In this document: piece after piece, positions 7,545 to 16,306 of the stretch
How positions within the stretch are numbered: the first letter of the stretch is position 1
Layout: each line of letters starts with the position of its first letter
Source: Verrucomicrobia bacterium UBA6775
GTDB lineage: Bacteria; Verrucomicrobiota; Verrucomicrobiia; Limisphaerales; UBA1096
Length of the DNA: 27,070 bases
Direction: 5' to 3'
Assembly (NCBI GenBank): GCA_002453165.1
Contig: DKGH01000201.1
Location: 1 to 27,070, forward strand
Notes under the pieces: generated by a model
What the model was told of the DNA's origin: nothing
The model's input: the letters and a program-made list of their open reading frames with translations, nothing else
Databases searched by the model: none
Position numbers and translations under genes: made by a program

Positions 7545-8526
7545 AGATGGGCAGGAACCGGTAATTGAGTGCGAGGGAAAGCAGCGATGCGGATGTGCTG
7601 AAGGTGGTCCCGAACTGGCCACTCCAACTGCCGTCCTCGTTTTGGTTCTCCTTCAGCTTGGTGATGTTTTTGCGGTTCCACTTGTTCCACTCCGCCGGGG
7701 AGGCGTGGAAGAACGCCTGCGCGCCGTAGTACAGATAATACTGACGGTAGCTCGAGCTTTCCGGCGCCTTTCGCAGATAACCGAACGCCTTCCGAAACGT
7801 GGCGCTGTCCTTCTCCTTAGCCAATGCGAATACCAGCGTGGCAATCGCCGTGCGGGCTGCGTTGGGGCCACGGTTTGAGGTGTAGCCAAAACCACCCTCG
7901 GGGGTTTGGCAGGACTTAAAATACTTCAGCCCGGTCTGGATCGCCGTCTCCGGCACGGCCAAACCGGCGTTGCGGGCGGCAAACAGCGCGACCATCTGCG
8001 CGCCGCTCACGGTGGTGTCGGCATCGGTGCTATCTGGCGAATAACGCCACCCGCCCCGCGGATTGTTTTTTTGCGAACTGACAATGAGGCTGATCGCCTT
8101 CTCGAGCGCCGGACCAAGCCGGTCGTCCTCCACCGCACCGTACGCCTCAGCGAGGGCCAGTGTGGCGAAACCGTGGTTGTACATCGTAGTGCCGATGTAG
8201 CCGGTCGTCTTGTTTTGCTTGCCGAGGATGAAGTTGAGGCCGCGCTTGATGTTGCCGCTGTAAGGGCCGTGATTGGGGTCGTCGCCGTGCGCGAGCAGGG
8301 CGATCACCGCGAAACCGACCACCCCCGGCGAAGTGCCGTACGGGCTGTCCTTGAACCCGCCACTGGTGAGTTGGCCCTGCGCGAGAAACTGCAGCCCACG
8401 GACGTACATGCGCTCGATCTCCTTTGTCAGTGCGTCATCGCTTTCCTCAAACAATTTCTGCGCGTTGGCCGGCGCTGACAACACGAGACAACCAAGGAGC
8501 AGCAACCAAAACCGTTTGACCGTCAC
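7534..8526 (-). CDS. Secreted prenyltransferase/squalene-oxidase-repeat (alpha/alpha barrel) protein
   Basis: 330 residues. The start is GTG at 8526-8524, overlapping the DUF4175 stop as GTGA, which indicates translational coupling. A signal peptide (MTVKRFWLLLLGCLVLSAPANA-Q) is followed by repeated alpha-hairpin units with the Q(N/T)..GG/GSW-type loops of the squalene cyclase and prenyltransferase-beta fold: QGQLTSGGFKDSPYGTS, GKQNKTTGYIG, QKNNPRGGWRYSPDS, CQTPEGGFGYTSNRG, NQNEDGSWSGQFG. There is no DxDD cyclase motif and no prenyltransferase zinc site that I can see, so it is probably not a terpene cyclase enzyme but a secreted barrel of unknown ligand. Genes of this type next to DUF4175 are familiar in planctomycetes and verrucomicrobia. 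Confidence 0.88.
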   Translation of the reverse strand: MTVKRFWLLLLGCLVLSAPANAQKLFEESDDALTKEIERMYVRGLQFLAQGQLTSGGFKDSPYGTSPGVVGFAVIALLAHGDDPNHGPYSGNIKRGLNFILGKQNKTTGYIGTTMYNHGFATLALAEAYGAVEDDRLGPALEKAISLIVSSQKNNPRGGWRYSPDSTDADTTVSGAQMVALFAARNAGLAVPETAIQTGLKYFKSCQTPEGGFGYTSNRGPNAARTAIATLVFALAKEKDSATFRKAFGYLRKAPESSSYRQYYLYYGAQAFFHASPAEWNKWNRKNITKLKENQNEDGSWSGQFGTTFSTSASLLSLALNYRFLPIYER

Positions 8527-11500
8527 GGTTGTTCTCCTCCCTCAATGGCCTCCACTGCCTCGAAATATCCCTGCAGCGCATCCCGAAATTCCTCCGGCAA
8601 TTTGGTTGCCGCGCCGCTGCCGCGGCTGATGGTGCGGCTGGAGTCCTCGCGGCCGGTGGCGTCTCCGGTCAACCCACCGGCCACACGATCGGTCGAACCG
8701 CCAGCCTGGCTGCCGCCCGCGATCTGTCCCTGCTGCATGCCCTGACCCATCTGCTGTTTCATGGCCATCATCGCCATCATGAACGCCATCTCCTGCTGGG
8801 CCTTGGATTGGCCCTGCTGGTTTTGGTCGCGCTTAATCTCCTCGTTAATCAGGTTAATGACGTCGGACATGTGCCGGATGGTGTTGGCCTGAGACGTGGT
8901 CGTGGCGACATCGGTCTGCGGTTTTTCCAAAAAGTTATCGGTCATCTCCATCGCGTCGAAGGTCTCCTGCAACGGATCGAGCATCGCCGGCTCGGCGTTT
9001 TCAAACTGCAGCCGGTTCAGTTCCAGCATCGAGTCGGCGTGCATTTTTGAAAGTCGTTCGACCCCTTTTTTGTACGTCTCGGCATCTCCCTTTTGCTGCT
9101 CGACCAGCGTGGTCTGCTGCTGGTGTCGGAGCTCGCTCTCGCGCAGGCGCAACATGGAGAACAGCAGCTTCATCAAATTGTTTTCCTTTTTCTCGCCGCC
9201 ACCCTGACCACCGCCCTGGCCGCCGCCGTCGTCCTCCGGCTTGGGCGGCTCGAGCATCTCGGCCCAGCCCTCGAACTTGCCGGCCCAGTTGCCAAGGTTG
9301 CGGATGGCCAGCATGTTGATGTTCGACTCAATTTGCGTTTCGATCTCACTGAGTGATTCCCCGGTTTTCTCCGTCTCCATCTCCTTGCTGACCTCGCCGT
9401 ACTGGCCCTTGCCGGTGCGCTCGTAAAAACGGCTGATCTCGCCCTGCAACTCGACGGCCTTCTCCTGCGTGCGGCCCTGCGACTTGGTGAAGCGCGTGTT
9501 GGCGCGGGTGTAGCGTTCCGGCAGATCCTCCGGCATCAGGCCAATGGTCTCCTGAATGATGTCCTTGATTTTCTTGCGCAATGCCAGCTCCTCCTTGCTG
9601 AGCTTGCGCAGCCGCTGGGCGAGCGTGAGTGCCTGCAGGTTGTCGAGGTCCTTGTTCACCTTGTCCTGCAGGTCGGCCAACTCGTCGAGTGCCTCCTCCT
9701 CCTCCTCGAGTGCGTCGGCGAGATTCTCCTTCTTTTCCTGTGGCTGACTTTCCTGTGCCGCCTGGCCGAGTTTGGACTGGGCCTGCTTCATCTGCTGGTC
9801 GGCCAACTCGTTCATCGACTTCAGGTTTTGCGCCCAGTCGCGCAGTGTCTGCTCGTCGAACGCCGGGTTGCGCATGGCCTCCATCAACGCCTTGGCACCC
9901 TCCCTTGCCAGATCCTTCAACTCCTCGGCGTTGTCGCGCTGGTCGTCGGCGGTCTCCTTGATTTTCTCGTTGGTCTTGCGCTTGGCCAAGTCGTCGTCAT
10001 CGGCCTGCGCCAACTCGCGGGTGTCCTCGGCGATGTTTTCCTCGGTGCGCGAAACCTCCTCCAGATTCTGTAAAACCTCCTCCAGTTTTTGACGCACCAT
10101 CTCGGCATGATCCTCCGTGCCAAGGATGTGAAGATGGATCGGCTGGGTGCGTGCCGGCTCGCGGCCCGGCATGTGGTCAGTGGCCCAGACGGCCAGTTCC
10201 ACGGTGGTGTCGCGCTCGATGCCCAGCACGGCCGGGCTGAAATGAAAGTCGGCCTCCATCTCGGTTTCCTGTGAACCGGCCGCCTCCTTTGTCAACGCGG
10301 CGACTACTTTCGGTTTTTGCTCCTCCGCTTGGCCAAGCGCGCGCCACTCGAGGCCGCTTTCCTTAATGCCAAAATCGTCGTGCACGCTGGCCTTCAGCTC
10401 GAGCACCTCGGTCTCGAGGATGGCGAGGTTGCGGCCAAGCGCGCCAAGGTCGGGCCGGGGTGCGGCGTCCTCGGTTGGCTCGATGTTGAGCTGCCAGGCA
10501 GCGGCTCCGGCGAGGTCATGTTCATCGCGCCACGTGAAGGCAAAGTGCGCCGTGTCGGCCACCTTGTGTTCCGGGCTGGAGAAAGATTCATTGCGCACCT
10601 GCATCGGCGTACCCACCTCGTCGATGGCCACCTGCGCCTCGTTAAGATTGCGAGAGACACGCCCCTGAAACTGGACCGTGCTGCCGCGCAACACCGGCAG
10701 GTAGCCGGCCTGCACAATCTCGTTTTGCAGCGGATAGTTGAGATACTCGGGCAAGGCGATGCGTGCGTGCAGCTCCCGCATGGCAGGGCGTTGCACCGGC
10801 CGAATCGCCACCGCGTGCTCGGCGTCCCCGACGGATACCGTCAGGTCACCGTCCTCCACCTGGCCGGGGACGGAGAAATTCACCCTGCCGTCGGCGATGT
10901 CCGCGGACAACGGTTGGTTGTTGCGAAACTGCGCCTCACCGGTGGTCGGTTCCCAGAAGGAGCGATACTCGACTGAGCCTCCAACTTCAAACGGTTCGCC
11001 CTTGGCCACGACGCGTTCGGTAGGGAAACCGGCGAGCCGAATCAGCGTGTGGCGCGTGATTTCCGCGCCCGGCAAACCCCAACGGCGCAGGGAATTCAAT
11101 CCAGCCTCGGGCAGGATCGCCCAACCGCCCACAGCAATAAGAATCAGGGCAAAGGCGATGACGGCACGACGCCTTGCGGGCCGGGGGCTGACCGTCTGCT
11201 TGAAATCCAGCTTGAGTGCCTCACCCGCCACCTGCCCGATGGCGGCGCGATAGAGGGCGGGCGAAAATACAGCCGGCCGTTTTTCCTCGTCGGCCAACTC
11301 AACAATGCCGAGCAGCCGATCGCCCAACCGCCGGTAGCGCCGTTGCACCAGCCTTGCGAGTGCCCGTGTGTCGCGACGGTGAAAGACCCAGCGTGATGTC
11401 CACCAAAAGATCGTGCCAATCGTCGTGGCTATGCCACTGGCCAACAGCCCAAGCCGAAGCCAGCCCGGGCTGTCCCACAGTCGGTCGGAGAAAAACAGGA

Positions 11501-11645
11501 CGAGATACGAGCCAAACAACCCGGCGGCGGCAAGGCAGATTGCCATGGTGGTTTCCACCTTCCACAGCCGACGCTCCACCACGGCGAACTGCTCGCGCAA
11601 CTCGTCCGGAAAGTCGTCTCGGGATAGGTTTTCCTTGGGATCCAT
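8523..11645 (-). CDS. DUF4175-like large membrane-anchored coiled-coil protein
   Basis: 1040 residues from ATG 11645-11643 (MDPKENLSRDD); the frame open to 11720 runs into a palindrome and is unlikely coding. Three hydrophobic segments are visible near residues 33-53, 63-83 and 160-178, with a basic cytoplasmic-looking stretch between the second and third. A beta-rich region (about 200-510) follows, with strand patterns resembling Ig-like or alpha-2-macroglobulin-like modules. A long Glu/Gln/Lys-rich coiled coil covers about 510-920, and the C-terminus is Met/Gln/Gly-rich with repeated QGQ and GGGQGGG runs. This order matches DUF4175-type proteins of PVC bacteria; the function is not established. 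It is the first gene of a coupled operon with 7534-8526, 6150-7544 and 4616-6157. One exact palindrome (10326-10339) adds ALGQA in the beta-rich region. Confidence 0.8.
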   Translation of the reverse strand: MDPKENLSRDDFPDELREQFAVVERRLWKVETTMAICLAAAGLFGSYLVLFFSDRLWDSPGWLRLGLLASGIATTIGTIFWWTSRWVFHRRDTRALARLVQRRYRRLGDRLLGIVELADEEKRPAVFSPALYRAAIGQVAGEALKLDFKQTVSPRPARRRAVIAFALILIAVGGWAILPEAGLNSLRRWGLPGAEITRHTLIRLAGFPTERVVAKGEPFEVGGSVEYRSFWEPTTGEAQFRNNQPLSADIADGRVNFSVPGQVEDGDLTVSVGDAEHAVAIRPVQRPAMRELHARIALPEYLNYPLQNEIVQAGYLPVLRGSTVQFQGRVSRNLNEAQVAIDEVGTPMQVRNESFSSPEHKVADTAHFAFTWRDEHDLAGAAAWQLNIEPTEDAAPRPDLGALGRNLAILETEVLELKASVHDDFGIKESGLEWRALGQAEEQKPKVVAALTKEAAGSQETEMEADFHFSPAVLGIERDTTVELAVWATDHMPGREPARTQPIHLHILGTEDHAEMVRQKLEEVLQNLEEVSRTEENIAEDTRELAQADDDDLAKRKTNEKIKETADDQRDNAEELKDLAREGAKALMEAMRNPAFDEQTLRDWAQNLKSMNELADQQMKQAQSKLGQAAQESQPQEKKENLADALEEEEEALDELADLQDKVNKDLDNLQALTLAQRLRKLSKEELALRKKIKDIIQETIGLMPEDLPERYTRANTRFTKSQGRTQEKAVELQGEISRFYERTGKGQYGEVSKEMETEKTGESLSEIETQIESNINMLAIRNLGNWAGKFEGWAEMLEPPKPEDDGGGQGGGQGGGEKKENNLMKLLFSMLRLRESELRHQQQTTLVEQQKGDAETYKKGVERLSKMHADSMLELNRLQFENAEPAMLDPLQETFDAMEMTDNFLEKPQTDVATTTSQANTIRHMSDVINLINEEIKRDQNQQGQSKAQQEMAFMMAMMAMKQQMGQGMQQGQIAGGSQAGGSTDRVAGGLTGDATGREDSSRTISRGSGAATKLPEEFRDALQGYFEAVEAIEGGEQP
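10326..10339. repeat. Iterated palindrome, exact 14-mer
   Basis: Inside the DUF4175-like gene, read on the minus strand as ALGQA. Confidence 0.95.
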
Positions 11646-11709
11646 TTCTCTCGGTACTGCCGATGAAGCGGTGCGGAATTGTAGTCGTACCGCGCCGGGA
11701 CGCAAGCCG

Positions 11710-11722
11710 CGCTTGGCCAAGC
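11710..11722. repeat. Iterated palindrome, 13 of 14 bases, intergenic
   Basis: CGCTTGGCCAAGC in the 81-base gap between the hydrolase gene and the DUF4175-like gene. Confidence 0.9.
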
Positions 11723-11726
11723 CGAA

Positions 11727-12629
11727 TCAGCGTTTTTGCACCAAAACACCCTTCAGCCAGCGACGGAGCTGCCTGCGTGTGGCGCTTGGCCGAAGCAGCC
11801 AGGCGTCGTTGTGATTGCGAAAACCGGTCTCGGCAAAGGTGATATTTTCCGTCAAGCCGGTGGACTCGAGCCAGCGCCGGGTGGCCGCGAGGTTGAGCCG
11901 GGAGCCGGTGAACTCATGGCAGATGAATTGCGGCCGCTTGGCCAAGCGCTTCAGCCGCGCTCCCGCCGAGTCGCGATCCGAGCCGGGATACGGCCAGGCG
12001 GCAATGCCGTCGTAATGGCTGTAGGGTATAAACGCCCGCCACAGCCCGGCCACTCGGTCATCGTGCAGGCCAACGTAGTTGCAGGCGATTGCGCCCCGCG
12101 AAAAACCGCAGAGGATGATCTGCTCAGGGTCGCCGCCGTACTGTTCACAAATCCACGGCACAGCCTTGAGGCAGTAGTCGAGCGTCGGCTTGGCCGTCCG
12201 GTTTTTCAGGTCGCCCCACCAGGTGAGTGCAATGTCTTCCCCGGCGGCGTTGAGGTACGGCAGACAAACCCAGATGAAATCCCGCCCTCCGGAGATGCCG
12301 TAGCCCATGTTGCTGCCCTCCGGCCGACCGGTGCTGATGTCGCCGTGTGCCCCGCGGTAATTGTTGCCGGCGTACTCGACGATGACCGGATAGCGTTTTC
12401 CCGCCTGCCAATCGATCGGCAAATAGGTAACATGATAGACCTTGGTTTTCTCATAGCCGGGCAGTGTCTCCCGGACCCGCCTGCCAGAGGCCGCCTTGCC
12501 GGACTCCAGCTTGGGCACGGTCAGGTCCGGCTTCACCGTGTGGATATCGGGCGCGTCCGGCTTGGCCAAGGGCAGTGCCACGGCTAGACTGAGCAGGAGC
12601 AACACAGTTTTGCAGGGTACAAGGGTCAT
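11727..12629 (-). CDS. Secreted alpha/beta hydrolase (esterase-like)
   Basis: 300 residues from ATG 12629-12627. A short signal peptide (hydrophobic LLLLSLAVALPLA) is followed by an alpha/beta-hydrolase core: strand YPVIVEYAGN near residues 80-89, an oxyanion-type region, the nucleophile elbow CGFSRGA with Ser177, and a C-terminal NHND segment with His273 as the probable catalytic histidine. The acid residue is not certain; Asp or Glu between 230 and 260 would fit. The overall form is that of esterase/PHB-depolymerase-like proteins widespread in secreted verrucomicrobial proteomes; the substrate is unknown. It is 81 bases upstream of the DUF4175-like gene on the same strand and may share its transcript. 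A palindrome encodes RLAKR at 11935-11948. Confidence 0.8.
   Translation of the reverse strand: MTLVPCKTVLLLLSLAVALPLAKPDAPDIHTVKPDLTVPKLESGKAASGRRVRETLPGYEKTKVYHVTYLPIDWQAGKRYPVIVEYAGNNYRGAHGDISTGRPEGSNMGYGISGGRDFIWVCLPYLNAAGEDIALTWWGDLKNRTAKPTLDYCLKAVPWICEQYGGDPEQIILCGFSRGAIACNYVGLHDDRVAGLWRAFIPYSHYDGIAAWPYPGSDRDSAGARLKRLAKRPQFICHEFTGSRLNLAATRRWLESTGLTENITFAETGFRNHNDAWLLRPSATRRQLRRWLKGVLVQKR
11935..11948. repeat. Iterated palindrome, exact 14-mer
   Basis: Inside the secreted hydrolase gene, read on the minus strand as RLAKR. Confidence 0.95.
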
Positions 12630-12640
12630 CAGCGGAGTCG

Positions 12641-12654
12641 CGCTTGGCTAAGCG
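12641..12654. repeat. Degenerate copy of the iterated palindrome, intergenic
   Basis: CGCTTGGCTAAGCG, one mismatch, in the divergent gap between the hydrolase gene and the small basic protein gene. Confidence 0.8.
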
Positions 12655-12783
12655 TGCCCGCCTGCCGTGCCCGAGAAAAGCCGGATTTTTGCCGAAAAAT
12701 ACCGGTTGCAATCGAATTTCGTTGTGATAAGTTCCCGCGCCCGCTTTTCGGCGGAGGACTCCAGAAACTTTATTTTAAGAGAC

Positions 12784-12939
12784 ATGTCACAGCATCCCAG
12801 TCTGAAAACCGGCGGCGGCACCACGACCAAGCGCACCGTTCTCAAGCGATTCGAGCGGGTCGAGCTGCTCCGCAAACGTGGTGAGTTCAAGGAAGGCGGC
12901 CGCATCACCGGCCTGAAGAAGACCAAGCCGGAGGAATAG
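12784..12939 (+). CDS. PVC-type small basic protein (nucleic-acid/ribosome-associated family)
   Basis: 51 residues from ATG 12784 (MSQHPSLKTGG...). The sequence is rich in Lys and Arg and contains TKRTVLKRFER, LLRKRGEFKEG and a C-terminal GLKKTKPE. From memory this matches the short 'small basic protein' family regarded as a signature of Planctomycetes, Verrucomicrobia and Chlamydiae (TIGR04137-like), for which a nucleic-acid-binding role has been proposed. The frame is open upstream to 12667, but that stretch is AT-richer and promoter-like; a possible TTGCAA at 12706 and GATAAG at 12726 are 14 bases apart, so only a weak promoter candidate. It is followed by the rluB-like gene after 55 bases. 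The gene holds no copy of the iterated palindrome. The match rests on recall, not a search. Confidence 0.85.
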   Translation: MSQHPSLKTGGGTTTKRTVLKRFERVELLRKRGEFKEGGRITGLKKTKPEE

Positions 12940-12994
12940 TCCGCCGGTTCTTCTGTCTTCCCGGTCCTGTCGCCACCGCCCATCCCTTCCAGCG

Positions 12995-13738
12995 GTGACG
13001 GTTCGCCTGCAAAAATTCCTGTCAGAGGCCGGGGTGGCTTCGCGCCGCGAGGGCGAGAAGCTGATTCTTTCCGGGAAAATCGCCGTCGACGGCCAGGTGG
13101 TTCGGCTGCTTGGCACCAAGGTCGATCCCGCCAAAAACGAAGTCACGCTCAATGGCAAGCCGGTTCAGGCCAAGGCCAAGCGCTTCGTTGCCCTCAACAA
13201 ACCTCCCAAAATCATCTGCACCCGCCGGGACACCCACGACCGGGCGACCGTGTTCGATCTGCTCCCGTCCGACTGGGGCCATTTGTACACCATCGGCCGG
13301 CTGGACGCCGACAGCGAAGGGCTAATCCTGCTGACCAACGACGGGAATTTTTGCCAAAAAGTGGCCCATCCCCGGCACGGCATGCTCAAGACCTACCGCG
13401 TGAGCCTAGCCAGGCGCGTCGCCCCGGAGTCGCTGAAAACCCTGACCAACGGCCTGCGCGACGACGGCGAATGGCTGCAGGCCAAGAGTGCCAAGTTATT
13501 GGCCGCCAACAACACACGCAGCGAGGTGGAGCTGGTTTTGGCCGAGGGGAAAAACCGGGAGATCCGCAGGATGTTCAAAGCGCTTGGACATCGGGTGTTG
13601 CGGTTGCAGCGCATCGCGGTAGGGCCAGTGAAACTGGGCGAGCTGCCGCGCGGCAAATGGCGCGTCCTGAGCCAGGCCGAAATCGCCTCCTGCCTGCACT
13701 CCGCCGGTAAAACAAAGGAAAGCCATCGCCGGAATTGA
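12995..13738 (+). CDS. rluB: Pseudouridine synthase, RsuA/RluB-type
   Basis: 247 residues starting at GTG 12995. An S4 RNA-binding domain occupies about residues 3-60 (LQKFLSEAGVASRREGEKLI, GKIAVDGQVV). The catalytic domain follows, with the signature GRLDADSEGLILLTNDG in which Asp104 is the catalytic aspartate, then KTYRV, and the C-terminal EGKNREIRRMFKALGH. The family isomerises uridine in rRNA: RluB modifies 23S U2605, RsuA 16S U516, RluE 23S U2457. Length and S4 domain favour RluB, but RsuA is not excluded. A 6-bp stem (CACCGC 12974-12979 with GCGGTG 12992-12997) would enclose the start codon; it is short and may be chance. No Shine-Dalgarno sequence is clear. The SH3b gene follows after 34 bases. 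Confidence 0.88.
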   Translation: MTVRLQKFLSEAGVASRREGEKLILSGKIAVDGQVVRLLGTKVDPAKNEVTLNGKPVQAKAKRFVALNKPPKIICTRRDTHDRATVFDLLPSDWGHLYTIGRLDADSEGLILLTNDGNFCQKVAHPRHGMLKTYRVSLARRVAPESLKTLTNGLRDDGEWLQAKSAKLLAANNTRSEVELVLAEGKNREIRRMFKALGHRVLRLQRIAVGPVKLGELPRGKWRVLSQAEIASCLHSAGKTKESHRRN

Positions 13739-13772
13739 CACGGGTTCGGGGACGTTCCACACTCGGCGTCCA

Positions 13773-14942
13773 ATGAAATCTCTTGGCCGTCTCATCCTCC
13801 CCGCGCTCGCATGGCTGGTCGCGCTTTCAGCCGTGTCAGCGAAGAGCGTCGTCACCGATATCACCCCCCCGAAATCCGGCAAGGTGACCGCTGATCGAGT
13901 TAACGTTCGTGCCCGGGCCAGCCTGATCGGCGAGCGAGTCACGCAACTCCGGAAGGAAGATACGGTGACCGTGCTGGCCACAGTGAAGATTGATCCACCG
14001 AAGGAAGGCGAGCCGGCCGAGTGGCTCAAGATCGCCATGCCAGCCGGTGGCCAAACCTGGGTGCACATGGCCTTTGTCAAGGAAGGCAAGGTGACCGCCA
14101 ACAAGCTCAACGTCCGTGCCGGGGGAAGCGAACGGTTCAGCATCGTAGCCCACTTGGCCAAGGACGATGAGGTGAAGGAAAAACGGACCTCCGGCGACTG
14201 GATCGAGATCGAGCATCCGGAAGGCGCCCACGCATTTGTCGCAGCCAGTTTTGTTGGAATCGGCGGGGTGGCCGATACCGTTGAGGAGGAGAAAACCGAG
14301 TCGACAGAAAACACGGAAACCACCGAAACGACTAAAGAGTCGACGGAAAAGGTGGAAGAAACGACCGAAGAAACCACTGAGGTGACCGAGACCACCGAGG
14401 AAAAACCAGCCAACACGGAATCAACCGAAGAAACCGCCACCACAGAGGTCTCAACCGAAAAGACTGAAACCACCGAGACCACGGAGGCACCCACAACCAA
14501 CGACATGCCGGATGTTCCGGAGCCCGAGGTGGTCGTCGTGGAGGAGGGTGCAGACACAAACAAACCACCGGCCGGCAATCCGGAGGACGCCGAGGAAATC
14601 AAGCCGGATCCCGCACCCGTCACCACGAAAAAGGAACTGCCAGTCCCACCGCCGCGCATCGTCACACGCGAAGGCAAAATCAAGCGCCGGTTCTTCCGAA
14701 GCCCCCGCGCCCCGAGCCGCTACGAATTGGTGGACGAAAAAGGCCGCACTCTGAATTACCTGTTCTCGTCAGACGAAACCCCGCTGAAAGTGGCGGATGA
14801 CGAAGAGGAGCCGATCACGTTTGAACGACTGATGAACATGCTGCGCAATCGCAAGGTGATCCTGACCGGTGTGGAAGCGGTCGATCCCCGTTGGCCCTCG
14901 CTGCCGCTGCTCGATGTGCGCACCCTCAAGACCGTTCCCTGA
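13773..14942 (+). CDS. Secreted bacterial SH3 (SH3b) protein with Thr/Glu-rich linker
   Basis: 389 residues from ATG 13773. The signal peptide is MKSLGRLILPALAWLVALSAVSA-K. Two SH3b domains follow, at about 36-102 (GKVTADRVNVRARAS...) and 104-162 (GKVTANKLNVRAGGS...); the shared 'GKVTA..(L/V)NVRA' start shows they are a tandem duplication. Residues 171-248 are almost entirely Thr, Glu, Ser and Lys (TETTE-type runs), a likely disordered acidic linker. The C-terminal 130 residues have Pro-rich, basic (GKIKRRFFRSPRAPSRYEL) and then folded-looking parts ending in VDPRWPSLPLLDVRTL. SH3b domains usually bind peptidoglycan or other ligands in the envelope. The stop TGA shares its last base with the folD ATG (TGATG), so the two are probably co-translated. 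Confidence 0.85.
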   Translation: MKSLGRLILPALAWLVALSAVSAKSVVTDITPPKSGKVTADRVNVRARASLIGERVTQLRKEDTVTVLATVKIDPPKEGEPAEWLKIAMPAGGQTWVHMAFVKEGKVTANKLNVRAGGSERFSIVAHLAKDDEVKEKRTSGDWIEIEHPEGAHAFVAASFVGIGGVADTVEEEKTESTENTETTETTKESTEKVEETTEETTEVTETTEEKPANTESTEETATTEVSTEKTETTETTEAPTTNDMPDVPEPEVVVVEEGADTNKPPAGNPEDAEEIKPDPAPVTTKKELPVPPPRIVTREGKIKRRFFRSPRAPSRYELVDEKGRTLNYLFSSDETPLKVADDEEEPITFERLMNMLRNRKVILTGVEAVDPRWPSLPLLDVRTLKTVP

Positions 14943-15847
14943 TGTCATTGGATAATTTGATCGATGGCCGCGCGATCGCCAAGGAGGTCCACGCGGAGAC
15001 CGAAGCCCGTGTCGCTGCCCTGAAGGCAGACGGCGTGGAGCCGTGCCTGGTTTTCATTCGCGTGGGCGAGGATCCGGCGTCGCGCGTGTACGTCGGCATG
15101 AAAGAACGCACCGCAGCCAAGCTGGGTATCCGTTCCGAAACCACCGTCCTGCCGGAAAACACCCCCGAAGCCGGGCTGATCGAGTTGCTCGAAAAACTCA
15201 ATGCCGACGACAGCGTGCACGGCGTGCTGGTGCAGGCGCCGCTGCCGGGGCACATTGACGAGACCCGTGTTTTCTCAACCGTTTCGCCGGGGAAAGACAT
15301 TGACGGATTTCACCCGGTAAACGTCGGCAAATTGATGCTGGGCGAGGGCGGCGGATTCGTGCCGTGCACTCCCGGCGGGGTTCACGAGCTGCTCATCCGC
15401 TCCGGTGTGTCGGTGGAAGGTGCCGAGGTCGTGGTCCTTGGCCGGGGCAACATCGTCGGCAAACCGATGACGGCGATCCTCTGCCAGAAATATAAGCACG
15501 CCAATGCCACCGTCACGCTCTGCCACTCGCGCAGCCGCGATGTCGCGGAGCACTGCCGCCGGGCGGACATCATCGTCGCGGCGATGGGCGTGGCCGAGTT
15601 CGTCAAGGCCGACATGGTCAAGCCGGGCGCAACCGTGATCGACGTCGGCGTCAATCGCGTCGATGATCCAGCCGCCGAAAAAGGCTATCGGCTCGTGGGC
15701 GATGTGGACTTCCCCGCCGTGCAGCCGGTCGCCGGGAAAATCACACCCAATCCGGGAGGTGTCGGTCCGATGACCATCGCCATGCTCATGCGCAACACCG
15801 TCCGCGCCGCGGAACAACAAACCGGAAAAGGCAATCAAACCATTTAA
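14942..15847 (+). CDS. folD: Bifunctional methylene-THF dehydrogenase / methenyl-THF cyclohydrolase
   Basis: 301 residues from ATG 14942. All key positions match E. coli FolD numbering: Tyr50 and Lys54 in RVYVGMK, Gln98 in GVLVQAPLP, and Asp121 in DIDGFHP. PCTPGGV, the NADP-binding loop GRGNIVGKP and the C-terminal ITPNPGGVGPMTIAML complete the family. The enzyme interconverts 5,10-methylene-THF, 5,10-methenyl-THF and 10-formyl-THF in the cytoplasm, feeding purine and formyl-Met synthesis. GRG replaces the usual GRS at the dinucleotide loop, a mild variant. It overlaps the SH3b gene by one base and directly abuts the next gene (TAAATG), so the three form one transcriptional unit. The gene contains no iterated palindrome. 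Confidence 0.97.
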   Translation: MSLDNLIDGRAIAKEVHAETEARVAALKADGVEPCLVFIRVGEDPASRVYVGMKERTAAKLGIRSETTVLPENTPEAGLIELLEKLNADDSVHGVLVQAPLPGHIDETRVFSTVSPGKDIDGFHPVNVGKLMLGEGGGFVPCTPGGVHELLIRSGVSVEGAEVVVLGRGNIVGKPMTAILCQKYKHANATVTLCHSRSRDVAEHCRRADIIVAAMGVAEFVKADMVKPGATVIDVGVNRVDDPAAEKGYRLVGDVDFPAVQPVAGKITPNPGGVGPMTIAMLMRNTVRAAEQQTGKGNQTI

Positions 15848-16303
15848 ATGCAAGCATCCCGAATCCTTCCCGACCTGCAATGCTCCGTGCTGTGCGAAGA
15901 CGTACGGCAGGAGGTCACTGGCAACTTCATCGCGCTGGGCATCATCGGTGCCATCCGCGTGCCCAAGCTGCCGATTGTCGCCGGCAAACTGTGCGTCTTC
16001 ACCCGCTGGGTGGCCGGCGTGGGTGAGTTTCACGAAAATATCCGGCTCATCGCACCCGACCAGGAAACCGTCATGCGTAAGTGCGAAACCAAGTTCGCCC
16101 TCCGTGACCCGGCGCACTGTGCGACCAATGTCGCGGTGTTTGCCGGAACACAGTTCGAGGCCCCCGGCGTATACACAATCGAGGTCGTGGTGGACGAGGT
16201 GATGAAATTGCGCTACCCAATACCGGTCGTCATCGTTGAGCCACCATCAGGGGCGAAGAAACCGGTCGGGGAGGATACCCATGCCCCAAAGGAGAATATT
16301 TAG
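15848..16303 (+). CDS. DUF6941-like small protein
   Basis: 151 residues from ATG 15848, which begins at the base after the folD stop codon. The N-terminal pattern (LQCSVLCEDVRQEVTGNFIALGII) followed by LCVFTRWVAGVGEF and a beta-rich half (FALRDPAHCATNVAVFAG, APGVYTIEVVVDEV, RYPIPVVIVE) fits the DUF6941 family as I recall it: cytoplasmic beta-sandwich proteins with a 'C(D/E)D.R.E' start and no known activity. There is no signal peptide or membrane segment. Conserved neighbours would be needed to suggest a role; here the only link is the tight coupling with folD. Confidence 0.7.
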   Translation: MQASRILPDLQCSVLCEDVRQEVTGNFIALGIIGAIRVPKLPIVAGKLCVFTRWVAGVGEFHENIRLIAPDQETVMRKCETKFALRDPAHCATNVAVFAGTQFEAPGVYTIEVVVDEVMKLRYPIPVVIVEPPSGAKKPVGEDTHAPKENI

Positions 16304-16306
16304 ACC

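Noticed and set aside
6228..7568. A 446-codon open frame on the plus strand
   Set aside because: It is antisense to the 6150-7544 paralog, which has a signal peptide, operon overlaps and a matching paralog; long antisense frames are common at this GC content.
12974..12997. Stem-loop over the rluB GTG start as a regulatory hairpin
   Set aside because: The stem is only 6 bp with a 12-base loop in GC-rich DNA, well within what chance produces.
13496..14683. A 395-codon open frame on the minus strand, rich in Ser, Val and Thr
   Set aside because: It is antisense to the SH3b gene and the end of rluB; its composition is the mirror of Thr/Glu codons and it has no homology-like pattern.
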